A stretch of DNA of 41,170 nt from Burkholderiales bacterium (GCA_027487815.1 JAIYCW010000031.1:1-41170); one strand, 5' to 3'. Positions 1 to 10,489 are shown, numbered from the stretch's first letter. Numbers and translations are program-made. The notes: generated from the sequence alone by a model not told the origin.

Positions 1-84
1 ACCAGGCCGCCAATAAACATGAGTAAGGTCATGGGCGCGAAAGATACCAGCCCGCGCCTTGAGGTCTGCTGATGACCTAGCAAT
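1..84 (-). other. Window edge; possible start of a further minus-strand gene
   Basis: This stretch lies downstream of the M48 peptidase gene. On the minus strand an ATG at 32..30 opens MTLLMFIGGLV and runs off the window, which looks like a hydrophobic N-terminus. There is no convincing ribosome binding site, and two minus-strand frames stay open here, so the reading frame is uncertain. I see no terminator. Confidence 0.2.
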
Positions 85-1770
85 TCATACGTGAATGCGT
101 GGCGGCAACGGACAGTCGAGCAAGGCGCCAATGACATGCAACAGTTCATCGCTAAGCGCTCGAGGCTGCTGCTCGGTAAGATGAAAGAGTGATTTGATCA
201 GACGGGCCTTTTCCAGAGCGCTAAGAGCCAGCAGTTCCTCAAGCGCCTGCTCGAAGGGCTGCAGGTCGTGCATCGGCCCGGGATGAGCCACAAGGCGTGC
301 GGCCACGACCTTGATGGCTGAGCGATGCTGCGATAGCCGTCCCCGGCCAGTGTGCAACTTGCCGGTGTCGCGCAGCAATTGGGCACGCAGCAGCGCGAGC
401 AAGACAAACTCCTCATGCGTCAAGGTTTCATCTTTCAACGCTTCAGAGCGAAGGGCTGTCAGCCAGAGGTTTCGCTGATCGTGTTCAAGGCAGCGAAGCA
501 AGGGCAGGGCAAGCTCAATTTTTTGGAGTCGGTGAGCCGCATGGGGATTGCCCATCAAGGCGCTGACCGCCCGTTGCGCACTTTGCGGGGTGGCTATCTG
601 GGAGCGCCAATCTTCAAGCCAAGACGCCACCTCAGGTTGGGAGGCGATAGCTTTTGGTGCGTGCTCTACCTGCACGGCTCCTGCCGAGGCATCGGCTTCG
701 CTTACAAAAGCAATCGCAGGCAGTTCAGGATCAGGTTGCGTTAGGGTTGGGCCGCTCTCGCAGGCCAGCGGCGCCATGTTGCGACCGTAGATCCGCTTGA
801 TGCGCTCCTTCAGGGGTGGGTGCGTTGCCAACCAGTTGGTCGGGCCGGCCAGCCCGGGCGTACTCAAATACAGGTGAGCCAGCAACTCGTTGGCAGGCAG
901 GGCGGAATCTGCTGCCGCAGTGGATCCGCCTGAGTGTTGGCCGAGAATTTTGCGCAATGCTCCGCCCAGTCCATGGTTGATACGGGTCCAGCGCACCGCA
1001 CTGGCATCTGCAAGATATTCGCGGTGCCGCGAGACGGCAGCGCGTAGCAGCCGGCCCAGCCACACCCCAAGCGTACCCGCCACCCAAAGTAAGGCTCCGG
1101 CCGGGGCGAGTAACAGCGAGGGCTGGCCGTGACCCCTGGCAAAAAAGGATAGCGGGTTGTCTGCGGGTCGCAGCATGCGTTCACCCAACATGCGCAGCAG
1201 CAGCAGACCATACAGCGCTGCCACCAGCCGCATATTGATGAGGATGTCTGCATGGGCGATGTGGCTGAATTCATGGGCCACCACGCCTTGCAGCTCATCG
1301 CGGGTTAGATGGTCCAGGCAACCCTGGGTCACGACAATACAAGCATTACGCAGCTCGGTACCTGCCGCAAAGGCATTAATCTGCCCTACCTCGGAGATGA
1401 CATACAAGGCGGGCACCGGCATGCCGCTAGCCACTGCCAATTCTTCGACGATGTTGATCAGGCGTTGTTCATCCGGCGAAGCGCCAGCGCGGGCGATGGG
1501 TTGGGCGCCGACCATCCTTGCGATTTCTGCCCCGCCACGCTTCAGGCGCAGCAACTCCAGCGCAGCACCGCCGATCACCATTCCGCCCATTACCAAGGCA
1601 TTGGTCAGGTCAAAGAAACGCGGTGGTGCGAGCCCTTGCATTGCGAAATTCCAGATCAGTCTGGCGCCGACCAGGGTGCAGATCATCAAAACCACAACTG
1701 CCAATGCAAACAGCACGAGCAGCCGCTGACTGGCGCGCCGGGCCTGAAGCTGGTGTTCGAAAAACTTCAA
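85..1770 (-). CDS. M48 family (HtpX-like) membrane metallopeptidase with long C-terminal extension
   Basis: This is a predicted inner-membrane zinc metalloprotease of 561 residues. Hydrophobic segments lie at about 17-40 and 57-72. The zinc motif HEFSH is at 166-170, the third ligand Glu251 sits in EYLAD (251-255), and a further hydrophobic segment at about 217-235 lies between them. This is the HtpX/M48 arrangement. Typical HtpX proteins are near 290 residues, whereas here about 200 mostly helical residues follow the peptidase core and match no domain I recognise. The start is TTG at 1770, because the next in-frame ATG falls inside the first membrane segment; a weak GAGGG lies 9 bases upstream. 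The gene follows lemA by 19 bases, a pairing common in bacteria. The M48 assignment is firm; substrate and the role of the extension are unknown. Confidence 0.9.
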   Translation of the reverse strand: MKFFEHQLQARRASQRLLVLFALAVVVLMICTLVGARLIWNFAMQGLAPPRFFDLTNALVMGGMVIGGAALELLRLKRGGAEIARMVGAQPIARAGASPDEQRLINIVEELAVASGMPVPALYVISEVGQINAFAAGTELRNACIVVTQGCLDHLTRDELQGVVAHEFSHIAHADILINMRLVAALYGLLLLRMLGERMLRPADNPLSFFARGHGQPSLLLAPAGALLWVAGTLGVWLGRLLRAAVSRHREYLADASAVRWTRINHGLGGALRKILGQHSGGSTAAADSALPANELLAHLYLSTPGLAGPTNWLATHPPLKERIKRIYGRNMAPLACESGPTLTQPDPELPAIAFVSEADASAGAVQVEHAPKAIASQPEVASWLEDWRSQIATPQSAQRAVSALMGNPHAAHRLQKIELALPLLRCLEHDQRNLWLTALRSEALKDETLTHEEFVLLALLRAQLLRDTGKLHTGRGRLSQHRSAIKVVAARLVAHPGPMHDLQPFEQALEELLALSALEKARLIKSLFHLTEQQPRALSDELLHVIGALLDCPLPPRIHV

Positions 1771-1789
1771 GGGCGCGAGCCCTCAGCGC

Positions 1790-2377
1790 TCACAACGCTA
1801 CGCGAACCGGGCGCCGCTCCTGCGCTGATTCGGTCGAGCGCAGAAGGGCTTCATTCCTGAACCCGGTGAGGTTTGCGATGATTGACATGGGGAACTGCTC
1901 AATTGCAGTGTTGTAGTCCATCACCGCATCGTTATAGGCCTGACGAGCAAAGCCGATCCGGTTCTCGGTGCTGCTCAGATCTTCCGAAAGACTAGTCATG
2001 ATCTCACTGGCCTTCAGATCCGGATAGGCCTCGGCCACGACCATCAGACGTTGCAACGCGCCTGCCAATCCGGCTTCTGCCTGCAAGATTCGATCCATTG
2101 ATTCGGCAGAGAGCTGATTGCTTGCGGCCTCGCCTCTTGCTTGAATAGCCTGCCCTCGGGCGCGGGTTACTGCTTCGAGCGTTTCACGCTCATGGGCCAT
2201 GGTTGCCCGGGCGGTCTCGACAAGATTGGGCACCAGATCATGGCGCCGCTTGAGCTGCACATCAATCTGCGCAAAACCGTTTTTCGCCTGATTGCGCATA
2301 GCAACCATCCGGTTAAACTGGATGACTCCCCAGACCGCAAACGCGCCAATCGCGGCCAAAACAATCCAAGCTCCCAT
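1790..2377 (-). CDS. lemA: LemA family protein
   Basis: This is a 195-residue LemA family protein with one N-terminal membrane segment (about residues 2-19) followed by a long helical, probably extracytoplasmic domain. Family-typical stretches include RRHDLVPNLVETA, the acidic SSTENRIGFARQAYNDAV, and the asparagine-containing segment after it. An open frame extends upstream to 2467, but I place the start at the ATG at 2377. That codon has AAGGG about 8 bases upstream, and the hydrophobic segment begins right after it. LemA function is poorly understood. It often neighbours membrane M48 proteases, as here, where the M48 gene starts 19 bases downstream, so a shared role in envelope protein quality control is a reasonable inference. 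Confidence 0.92.
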   Translation of the reverse strand: MGAWIVLAAIGAFAVWGVIQFNRMVAMRNQAKNGFAQIDVQLKRRHDLVPNLVETARATMAHERETLEAVTRARGQAIQARGEAASNQLSAESMDRILQAEAGLAGALQRLMVVAEAYPDLKASEIMTSLSEDLSSTENRIGFARQAYNDAVMDYNTAIEQFPMSIIANLTGFRNEALLRSTESAQERRPVRVAL

Positions 2378-2521
2378 AGTCGTGCCCTTAGCCCTGTTGA
2401 AGATACTCCCCGGGATGGTCGGATGGCGGCGCGGCCCGGTCAATACAACGGGCGCATCGGGCGTCAAACGGTGGTGACTGGCTGACCAGCAGGGCCAGCC
2501 GGTATGCGTGACAGGCGCAGG
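2378..2521. other. Intergenic gap between rodA and lemA
   Basis: The gap is 144 bases between the rodA stop and the lemA start, both on the minus strand. It contains a weak 5-bp inverted repeat (GGCTG/CAGCC, around 2480-2500). I found no convincing terminator or promoter, so lemA could be transcribed by read-through from the cell-shape operon or from a promoter I cannot recognise. Confidence 0.4.
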
Positions 2522-3628
2522 TTAGCGCTGCATCAGCTTGCGGCTGCGGGATACGCTCATCAGAATGCCAGCACCAAGGCCAAGCGTGACCATTGCCGTG
2601 CCCCCATAGGACATCAATGGCAGCGGTACTCCCACCACTGGCAAGATCCCGGTCACCATGCCCATGTTCACAAAGGCATAGGTGAAAAACATCATGGTGA
2701 GCGCACCAGCCAGCAAGCGCGCAAACAATGTCGGGCCATTGACGGCGATGACGAAGCCGCGCAGAAACAGGGCGCAGTAAATAAGCAGCAAAGCCAGGGC
2801 GCCCAGCAGGCCAAATTCCTCGGCATACACCGCAAAAATGAAGTCGGTGGTGCGCTCGGGGATGAACTCCAGATGGGTTTGTGTGCCTTCCATCCAGCCC
2901 TTGCCAAACAAGCCTCCCGATCCCACCGCAATGGTGGATTGGATGATGTGAAAGCCTTTGCCCAGAGGGTCGAGGGTGGGGTCAAGCAGTGTCATGACCC
3001 GCTGCTTCTGATACTCCTTCATCACTGACCAAAGCAAAGGCAGTGCGGCAAGGGCCGCAACCCCCAGTCCGAGGATCACTTTCCAGCGCAGTCCGGCGAA
3101 GTAAATAATGTAGGCCCCGGAGGCAAACACCAAAATCGAGGTGCCCAGGTCCGGTTGACGGGCGATCAGCAGGGTAGGCACGGCGAGCACAATGGCCGCG
3201 AGTAAAAAATCCCAGCCGGTGAGTGCGCCTTCGCGCTTCTGGAAGTACCACGCGAGCATCAGTGGCATTGCAATCTTGAGGATTTCCGAAGGCTGGATGC
3301 GGGTCACGCCAATGTTTAGCCAGCGTCGGGCACCCTTGCTCACATCACCAAACAAAGCCACTGCAATCAGCAGCAACAGCCCCGCTACATATAAAGGGAC
3401 GGCCGAGCGCTGGAGCCAGTTCATATTCACATTGGAAGCGACCCACATCACTACAAAAGCGATCAGGAGATTGCGCAGATGCCCTTGAAAGCGGCCATCA
3501 AAATCGGCAGCCGCTGAGTACATGGTGAAGAGGCTCACCACCGAGAGCGCCAGCAGCACCATAAACAGGGCTGGGTCAAAGACCAAGACATACCCACGCA
3601 CTTTGAGCCAGAGGTCGCGGGGTTTCAT
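2522..3628 (-). CDS. rodA: RodA, SEDS-family peptidoglycan glycosyltransferase
   Basis: This 368-residue polytopic membrane protein belongs to the SEDS family. RodA polymerises lipid II glycan strands in the elongasome together with PBP2. Family hallmarks include the LEFIPERTTDFIFAVYAEE region, which carries the conserved catalytic-loop Asp, and the PLPLMSYGGTAMV segment near the C-terminus. About ten hydrophobic segments are visible, and the length is normal for RodA. The ATG at 3628 overlaps the mrdA stop by 4 bases (ATGA), which indicates translational coupling. RodA and its cognate PBP2 being last in an mreBCD-mrdA-rodA operon is the standard proteobacterial order. Confidence 0.97.
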   Translation of the reverse strand: MKPRDLWLKVRGYVLVFDPALFMVLLALSVVSLFTMYSAAADFDGRFQGHLRNLLIAFVVMWVASNVNMNWLQRSAVPLYVAGLLLLIAVALFGDVSKGARRWLNIGVTRIQPSEILKIAMPLMLAWYFQKREGALTGWDFLLAAIVLAVPTLLIARQPDLGTSILVFASGAYIIYFAGLRWKVILGLGVAALAALPLLWSVMKEYQKQRVMTLLDPTLDPLGKGFHIIQSTIAVGSGGLFGKGWMEGTQTHLEFIPERTTDFIFAVYAEEFGLLGALALLLIYCALFLRGFVIAVNGPTLFARLLAGALTMMFFTYAFVNMGMVTGILPVVGVPLPLMSYGGTAMVTLGLGAGILMSVSRSRKLMQR

Positions 3629-5613
3629 GGACGCCGGGTTTCGTTAGGTGGGGGTGGGGGCGCACTGCGGGCTGCTGGTGCGATTGGCTCGGGTGTCATG
3701 TCTACTGGCACATCACGCATCGCGTCTTCACGAGCGGCTTCGTCCTCGCTGCGCATCAACGGCTGGGGCGTATCTTTGGGCAGCTTGCCGAGCAAGTAGT
3801 AGTCAAACACCTTTCGTGCAATCGGTGCGGCGGCTTGAGCGCCAAACCCACCGTTTTCCACGATTACCGCCAGCGCGATTTTGGGATTGTCCGCCGGGGC
3901 AAAGGCCATGAATAACGAGTGATCCCGGAAGCGCTCGGCAATTCGGCTAGCCACATATTTCTCGCCCTGCTTGATCCCGATCACCTGTGCGGTGCCGGTT
4001 TTCCCGGCGGCAATGTACTCGGTGTTGGCCATCGCCACCCGGCTGGTGCCGAAGCGATTCACATCGATCATCGCCTGTTTAACCAGGGCCAGGTATTCGG
4101 GGTTCAGTGGAATGGTGCGCTCGGGTTTCGGAGTCGTGGGTGTGCGCTCGCGGTTGATCGGGTTTTCCATCAGCTTGACCAAATGCGGCCGCATCACCAC
4201 GCCGTTGTTGGCCAGAGTAGCCGTGGCATGGGCTAGTTGCAGCATGGTGAAGGTGTTATAGCCCTGGCCGATCCCGATGGAAGGGGTTTCGCCAGGCAGC
4301 CATTTTTGCTTATAGCGCTTCATCTTCCATGCGCTGGAAGGCAAGATGCCGGTGCTCTCGTTGTCCAGATCAATGCCAGTGAGCTGGCCAAAGCCCCAGG
4401 GCTTCATGAAGTCGTGAATCGTGTCCACACCCATTTCAAAGGCGGCGCCGTAATAGTAGGTGTCAGACGACACCACTATCGACTTATGTAGATTCACCGC
4501 GCCATTGCCACTTGGGCGTGAGTCGCGAAACCGGTGGCTGCCCAATGCAAAAAAGCCGGGGTCGTTGATCGTATAGCCGGGTGAGCGTGTGCCGCTTTCG
4601 AGCACCGCCAAGGCCATAAAGGGCTTGTAAGTGGATCCGGGCGGGTAAGTGCCGCGAAGCGGTCGGTTGAGCAGCGGCTTGTTGGGATCGTCGTTGAGTT
4701 CTTTCCAGAGCTGGGGATCGATGCCATCCACAAACTGATTCGGGTCGTAAGTGGGTTTGGAGACAAACGCCAACACATCGCCCGTGGCCGGCTCAATAGC
4801 AACAAGGGTGCCTTTGCGCTCGCCGAACCACTCTTCAGTGAGTTTTTGCAGCTTGATATCCACCGAGAGCACGAGGTTGGCTCCGGGCACTGCAGGTGTT
4901 TTCGAAAGCGAGCGCACGATCCGCCCGCCCGCCGAGACCTCCACCCGCTGGCTGCCGGCCTGGCCATGCAGCATGGCTTCATAGCTCTGCTCAAGACCGA
5001 TCTTGCCAATATGGGTGGAGCCCGCATAAGCTGCTTCCTTGCCGGCCTCTTCAAGCTTGCGTTTTTCCTCGGGTGAGATGCGGCCGATGTAGCCCAGCAA
5101 GTGTGAGCCCACCTCGCCTAACGGATAAGTGCGAAACTGGCGGGCCCGAATTTCAATTGCCGGAAAGCGGAAGCGATGCGCTGCGAGCTTGGCCACCTCT
5201 TCATCTGTCAGCCGGGTTTTAAGCGGGATGGATTCGAAGGTTTTGCTGTCCTCCAGCAAGCGCTTGAAGCGCCGCTTATCTCGAGGGGTGATCTCAACAA
5301 TCGAGGAGAGTTGCTCAACCAAGCCGTCCAGGCTTGCCACCTGATCGGGCCGCACCTCAAGGGTGTAGGCCGAAACGTTATCGGCGATCAGCACTCCGTT
5401 GCGGTCATAGATCAAGCCGCGCGGCGGTGGTATTGGCACCAATGCGATCCGATTGTCTTCTGCCTGTGCGTGAAAATCGGCATGCCGCACCACCTGCAGA
5501 TAAACAAAACGGCCCGCCAGCACCGCAAAGCAGGCGAAGATAAAGAGCGTGGCCACAAATACCCGGCGGCGCATCAGCGCCACTTCCTGCTCGGGGTTGC
5601 GAACGATCACCAT
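3625..5613 (-). CDS. mrdA: Penicillin-binding protein 2 (peptidoglycan DD-transpeptidase)
   Basis: This class B PBP cross-links peptidoglycan during cell elongation and partners with RodA. It has 662 residues, a short cytoplasmic N-terminus, a membrane anchor at about 17-40, a pedestal domain starting with PPPRGLIYDRNG, and then the transpeptidase domain. Active-site motifs are intact: STYK with Ser327, SSD at 382-384, and KTG at 538-540. The Pro-rich C-terminal tail (SAPPPPPNE) is not part of the catalytic fold. It starts 2 bases after the mreD stop and overlaps rodA by 4 bases. The length and motifs make PBP2 much more likely than PBP3 (FtsI). Confidence 0.97.
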   Translation of the reverse strand: MVIVRNPEQEVALMRRRVFVATLFIFACFAVLAGRFVYLQVVRHADFHAQAEDNRIALVPIPPPRGLIYDRNGVLIADNVSAYTLEVRPDQVASLDGLVEQLSSIVEITPRDKRRFKRLLEDSKTFESIPLKTRLTDEEVAKLAAHRFRFPAIEIRARQFRTYPLGEVGSHLLGYIGRISPEEKRKLEEAGKEAAYAGSTHIGKIGLEQSYEAMLHGQAGSQRVEVSAGGRIVRSLSKTPAVPGANLVLSVDIKLQKLTEEWFGERKGTLVAIEPATGDVLAFVSKPTYDPNQFVDGIDPQLWKELNDDPNKPLLNRPLRGTYPPGSTYKPFMALAVLESGTRSPGYTINDPGFFALGSHRFRDSRPSGNGAVNLHKSIVVSSDTYYYGAAFEMGVDTIHDFMKPWGFGQLTGIDLDNESTGILPSSAWKMKRYKQKWLPGETPSIGIGQGYNTFTMLQLAHATATLANNGVVMRPHLVKLMENPINRERTPTTPKPERTIPLNPEYLALVKQAMIDVNRFGTSRVAMANTEYIAAGKTGTAQVIGIKQGEKYVASRIAERFRDHSLFMAFAPADNPKIALAVIVENGGFGAQAAAPIARKVFDYYLLGKLPKDTPQPLMRSEDEAAREDAMRDVPVDMTPEPIAPAARSAPPPPPNETRRP

Positions 5614-5615
5614 CC

Positions 5616-6128
5616 TTAGATCGGCCGATTTTCGTCGAGTTCAACCACCCGACGTTGCGGAGCCAAAAGAATTCGGTCTGCCAGTGGCCAGAGCAAAGTC
5701 GCGCTCAGACTCGGAACAAACACACTCCAGCCGGGCAACGGAGCGCCCAGCGCAAGGCGAACGAGCACCGCAACAATTTGGGCCAGTAAAAAGAGCGGCA
5801 GGAGATGCAGCATTTGCCCGCCAGGTCCGAAAAACATGACCCGTCGATGCAGGCTGATCGCCCCATAAGACACGATGGAGTAGACCAATGCATGCTCGCC
5901 AAGCAGCGAAGCCTCATGCACATCCATTACCAATCCGAGCAAAAAGGCGATGCCGATACCCACCTTGCGAGGCTGATGAATATTCCAGAACACAAGTGTG
6001 AGCGCGAGGAAGTCAGGCACCCACATTGCGCGGCCCCAAGGCAGGATATTGAGCACCAAAGCCAGCGTGAGCGAAAAGGCAATGAACGCCCGATTTGCGG
6101 GCAGCAGCAGATATTCCTGGCGGGCCAT
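5616..6128 (-). CDS. mreD: Rod shape-determining protein MreD
   Basis: This small integral membrane protein (170 residues, about five hydrophobic segments) is the MreD component of the elongasome. The N-terminus MARQEYLLLPANRAFIAF and the central LALTLVFWNIHQP with GIAFLLGLVMDVHEASLLGEHAL are family-typical. Its ATG at 6128 overlaps the mreC stop by one base, and mrdA follows by 2 bases, so it is embedded in a tightly packed operon. MreD sequences diverge strongly between species, so the gene order adds weight to the call. Confidence 0.95.
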   Translation of the reverse strand: MARQEYLLLPANRAFIAFSLTLALVLNILPWGRAMWVPDFLALTLVFWNIHQPRKVGIGIAFLLGLVMDVHEASLLGEHALVYSIVSYGAISLHRRVMFFGPGGQMLHLLPLFLLAQIVAVLVRLALGAPLPGWSVFVPSLSATLLWPLADRILLAPQRRVVELDENRPI

Positions 6129-7051
6129 CAGGGGCTGACTCCCGTAGTGTTGAGGCCGCGTTGGTCTTTGCGCTTGGGCTTATCGAGCCCGGCTCCGGGG
6201 GGCGCTGGCGCGGGCAGCGCGGATCGATCCACCAGCAATATCAGCAATGCACGGGCGCGCTCAACGTCGGCGACCGGCTCCAGGCTATTGCGGGTGAAGC
6301 CTGTGTCGCGGCTGCTTGGGGCTGCTTTTACCCGAGCCACAGGTAACCCCGGGGGGTATATACCGTCGAGGCCGGAAGTCATCCAGACTTCGCCTGGCTT
6401 GAGCTCGATGCTGTTGGCCAGATAGCGCAATTCAAGCTCGCCTTCGCCCGCGCCAAACAAGATGGACCGCGCTCCGCTTCGCTGTGATTCCACTGGCACG
6501 GCCATGCTTCGGTCCGTTACCAGGGTGACTTCGCTCGAGGCTGCAAAAGCACGTGTCACTTGGCCCACCACACCGCGCGGGTCAATCACGGGCATGCCTT
6601 CAAGCACGCCTTCCCGGGTGCCTTTATCGAGGACCACACGGCGGGTGAAGGGGTCGCGTGTTTCATACAGCACCTCCGCCATCACCGAACGCAAGGCTGC
6701 CTTCTCACGCGCGCCCAGTAGCGCACGCAGCCGAGCATTGTCTGCGGCGAGTTGTTCGGCCTGCAGCAGGGCTCGTGCGTTGGCAACCTCGACCCGCTTG
6801 AGGGTTTCATTCTCAGCCCGCAGGCTGGCAATTTGCCCAACATAGTCGCCACCCATTTCCAGGGCATCTCGCGGCACCAGGAGAGTTTTCTGTACGGGAT
6901 TGAGCACGGCAGCCAAGCCTTGGCGCAACGCATTCAGCATGCCAAAGCGAGCATCAGCGATTAGCAGGGCAATCGCCAGGCAAGCAAAAAACAGCACCCG
7001 CAAATGGGCCGGCGCGCCCTGATTAAAAAACGGTGGGGGACTGCGATCCAC
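6128..7051 (-). CDS. mreC: Rod shape-determining protein MreC
   Basis: MreC is a bitopic periplasmic scaffold that links MreB and MreD to PBP2 and RodA. The 307-residue product has a short cytoplasmic N-terminus, one membrane segment at about 20-38, a coiled coil at about 75-115 (SLRAENETLKRVEVANARAL), and then the beta-rich MreC domain. That domain contains the family-typical VLDKGTREGVLEGMPVIDPRGVVGQV region. It uses a GTG start at 7051, 17 bases after the mreB stop. The Pro-rich C-terminus (LPAPAPPGAGLDKP) is variable in the family. Confidence 0.96.
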   Translation of the reverse strand: MDRSPPPFFNQGAPAHLRVLFFACLAIALLIADARFGMLNALRQGLAAVLNPVQKTLLVPRDALEMGGDYVGQIASLRAENETLKRVEVANARALLQAEQLAADNARLRALLGAREKAALRSVMAEVLYETRDPFTRRVVLDKGTREGVLEGMPVIDPRGVVGQVTRAFAASSEVTLVTDRSMAVPVESQRSGARSILFGAGEGELELRYLANSIELKPGEVWMTSGLDGIYPPGLPVARVKAAPSSRDTGFTRNSLEPVADVERARALLILLVDRSALPAPAPPGAGLDKPKRKDQRGLNTTGVSP

Positions 7052-7068
7052 CTGTTTTCAGCCGGGAG

Positions 7069-8121
<1,053 letters not shown>

Positions 8122-8163
8122 TTACGAGCGGGGTGGACTTCGGGTGAACAATCAATGATACCG

Positions 8164-8169
8164 TATAAT
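8164..8169 (+). promoter_or_regulatory. Probable -10 box for gatCAB
   Basis: A perfect TATAAT lies 35 bases before the gatC ATG in the 91-base gap shared with divergent mreB. I do not see a good -35 at the usual spacing, so the call rests on the -10 alone. The gap also has a small palindrome, GGCTTtAAGCC, at about 8185-8195. The divergent mreB promoter should lie in the same gap but I cannot place it. Confidence 0.45.
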
Positions 8170-8203
8170 TCATTGACTTTTTTGGGCTTTAAGCCTTTTA
8201 GAC

Positions 8204-8491
8204 ATGGCCCTCACCACTTCCGATATCCAGCGCCTTGCGCAACTGGCCCGCTTGAAGGTCGGCGGCGAGCAAGAGCAAGCGGTCCTCCAGCAGCTTAATG
8301 ATGTGTTCGGTTTGATCGAGCAATTGCGCGCGGCGCCTACCCAAGGAATCGCGCCCATGACCCATCTGCACGACATGAGCTTGCGCCTGCGAGCCGATGA
8401 AGTGAGCGAAACCAACCATCGCGAGGCCTATCAGCAGCCTGCGCCTTTGGTCGAAAAGGGGCTCTATCTCGTACCCAAGGTGATCGAGTGA
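8204..8491 (+). CDS. gatC: Asp-tRNA(Asn)/Glu-tRNA(Gln) amidotransferase subunit GatC
   Basis: GatC is the small subunit that holds GatA and GatB together in the transamidosome, which makes Gln-tRNA(Gln) or Asn-tRNA(Asn) where the direct synthetase is lacking. The 95-residue product begins with the typical [18 protein letters not shown] and contains the [18 protein letters not shown] linker segment. The stop overlaps the gatA start (GTGA), so the two are translationally coupled. The gene is the first of gatC-gatA-lipoprotein-gatB. Confidence 0.97.
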   Translation: MALTTSDIQRLAQLARLKVGGEQEQAVLQQLNDVFGLIEQLRAAPTQGIAPMTHLHDMSLRLRADEVSETNHREAYQQPAPLVEKGLYLVPKVIE

Positions 8492-9981
8492 GCGCCTGGC
8501 ATCTTGAAAGCGCGCAGGGGTTGCGTCGCGCGCTCGATTCGGGCGAGGTCAGTGCAGTCCGGTTGGCCGAGCATTTTTTGGCGCGAATTCAAGCCAGCCA
8601 GTTGAATGCCTTCATTGATGTCAACCCGGAATTGACCCTGGCCCAGGCAGCGCAGGCTGATGGCAGACTCAAAGCGGGTGAGCGAACCGGGCTATTGGGC
8701 CTGCCGATGACCCATAAAGACATCTTTGTAACGCAAGGCTGGCGCTCCACGGCGGGCTCAAAAATGCTTGCAAACTACGTGTCTCCCTTTGATGCTACGG
8801 TCGTGCAGAAAGTAGCCCAAGCGGGCGCGGTGTGCCTTGGCAAAACCAATTGCGACGAGTTCGCCATGGGTGGGTCGAATGAAAATTCCTATTTCGGCCC
8901 AGCACGCAATCCCTGGGATCGCGAGCGAATTCCCGGCGGATCATCAGGCGGAGCGGCCGTGTCTGTCGCTGCAGGATTGGCACCTCTAGCCACTGGCACC
9001 GATACCGGCGGCTCAGTGCGCCAACCTGCATCGATGTGCGGCATTACGGGTATTAAACCCACTTATGGCCGGGCTTCGCGCTTCGGCATGATCGCGTTCG
9101 CATCGAGCCTGGATCAGGCTGGCGCCATGGGGCGCAGCGCCCTGGATTGCGCATTTTTGCTGGAAGCGATGTTGGGCTTCGATCCGCGCGACTCCACCAG
9201 TGTGCAGCGGCCCGCTGAATCATTGGCGAGCGCCCTTGCTCCTGCCGATCAGGCTCCATCAGTGCTGAAAGGCTTGCGCATCGGCATTCCCGCCGCGTTT
9301 TTTGGCGAAGGCCTGGATGCCCAGGTTCGGGCGCGAATTGATGAGGCGCTTGAGGTGTTAAAGCAAGCGGGCGCGAGCCTCGTGCCTATCGAATTGCCCA
9401 ACACCCAGCTCGCGATACCTGCCTATTATGTGATCGCACCGGCCGAAGCCTCCAGCAATTTGAGCCGCTTTGACGGGGTACGGTACGGCCATCGCGCAGC
9501 CGACCCCAAAGACCTCAAGGATCTATACGAACGCAGTCGCAGTGAAGGCTTCGGGCCGGAGGTGCAGCGCCGAATTTTGGTCGGTGCCTATGTGCTTTCG
9601 CATGGCTATTACGACGCCTATTACCTGCAAGCCCAAAAAGTGCGGCGCCTGATCGCCAATGATTTTGCAGCGGCCTTCGAAAAAGTGGATTTGATTGCGG
9701 GCCCGGTATCTCCCACCGTGGCGTGGTCGATTGGCGAGCGCATGGATGATCCAGTGGCCAACTATCTCGCAGATATCTTCACCCTGCCTGCTTCGCTCGC
9801 CGGTCTGCCAGGGATGTCCGTGCCTGTAGGGCGAGCTGAGGCACCAGGGGCGAAACAAGCCTTGCCAGTGGGTATGCAGCTGATTGGCCCCGCCTTCAGC
9901 GAGGCTCGCTTGCTGGGTGTAGCCCACGCCTTTCAATCGCTCACCACCTGGCACCTCGAAACCCCAGCGGAGGCCGCATGA
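8488..9981 (+). CDS. gatA: Glutamyl-tRNA(Gln) amidotransferase subunit GatA
   Basis: GatA is the amidase subunit that hydrolyses glutamine and delivers ammonia to GatB. The 497-residue protein carries the amidase signature with the Ser-cisSer-Lys triad: Lys77 in THKDIF, Ser152 in GGSSGG, and the nucleophile Ser176 in [12 protein letters not shown]. The spacing matches characterised GatA enzymes. It uses a GTG start at 8488 that overlaps the gatC stop. The stop TGA at 9979-9981 overlaps the ATG of the following lipoprotein gene, so translation probably continues into that gene. Confidence 0.98.
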   Translation: MSAWHLESAQGLRRALDSGEVSAVRLAEHFLARIQASQLNAFIDVNPELTLAQAAQADGRLKAGERTGLLGLPMTHKDIFVTQGWRSTAGSKMLANYVSPFDATVVQKVAQAGAVCLGKTNCDEFAMGGSNENSYFGPARNPWDRERIPGGSSGGAAVSVAAGLAPLATGTDTGGSVRQPASMCGITGIKPTYGRASRFGMIAFASSLDQAGAMGRSALDCAFLLEAMLGFDPRDSTSVQRPAESLASALAPADQAPSVLKGLRIGIPAAFFGEGLDAQVRARIDEALEVLKQAGASLVPIELPNTQLAIPAYYVIAPAEASSNLSRFDGVRYGHRAADPKDLKDLYERSRSEGFGPEVQRRILVGAYVLSHGYYDAYYLQAQKVRRLIANDFAAAFEKVDLIAGPVSPTVAWSIGERMDDPVANYLADIFTLPASLAGLPGMSVPVGRAEAPGAKQALPVGMQLIGPAFSEARLLGVAHAFQSLTTWHLETPAEAA

Positions 9982-10487
9982 TGTTTCAGCGTCTTGGCTT
10001 GTTGTTGCTCGCGTTTGTGTTCACTGCCTGCGCCATGCCCCGCACGCCTGATCTTGGTGGGCGCGCACCTGCGCCCTCATCACCTTCATCGCCCGGCTCG
10101 AGCAGCTCTCGCAACCCCGCTCCCATTGCTGATCTGCCCATCAGCATCAATGGGCAATGCGCCCAGCAAGACGAATCTGGCTTTCGCGAGCAGGCCAGCC
10201 TGCGCGTCAACGATAGCGTGGTGCAACAAGTCGCTTGGCAATTGTGGGTCGGGCGCCGTGGCAGCTGCGAATTCAAGCAGGCTGACTTCCGCCAAACGCA
10301 GCGCCGCCCGCATGTGGAGCTCACGGCCAACGACGGCTCGGGTTGCAAGCTGATGATCTGGCGCGATGATCGCCGCATCACCTTGGCCCATGCGGGCTGC
10401 CAAAAGCGCTGCTCACCCGGCATTTATGAAGAAGCCTGGCCGGTGATGTTCGATCCGGCCTCGGGCACTTGCGCAAAGGATCGATAA
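9978..10487 (+). CDS. Predicted Cys-rich lipoprotein inside the gat operon
   Basis: This is a 169-residue exported protein of unknown function. A hydrophobic N-terminus ends in a lipobox-like F-T-A-C with Cys18, then a Pro/Ser-rich linker (about 25-50), then a compact domain with six further cysteines (in [24 protein letters not shown] and GTCAKD). The even number suggests disulfides in the periplasm. The start is one of two adjacent ATGs (9978 or 9981) overlapping the gatA stop, and gatB starts 2 bases after its stop. It therefore sits between two subunits of a cytoplasmic enzyme. I recognise no family. The coding call is supported by the lipobox, the tight coupling on both sides and the absence of any gap without it. 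Confidence 0.85.
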   Translation: MMFQRLGLLLLAFVFTACAMPRTPDLGGRAPAPSSPSSPGSSSSRNPAPIADLPISINGQCAQQDESGFREQASLRVNDSVVQQVAWQLWVGRRGSCEFKQADFRQTQRRPHVELTANDGSGCKLMIWRDDRRITLAHAGCQKRCSPGIYEEAWPVMFDPASGTCAKDR

Positions 10488-10489
10488 AA

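Noticed and set aside
2479-2500. Stem GGCTG/CAGCC as a rodA terminator
   Set aside because: Only 5 bp with an 11-base loop and no U-run.
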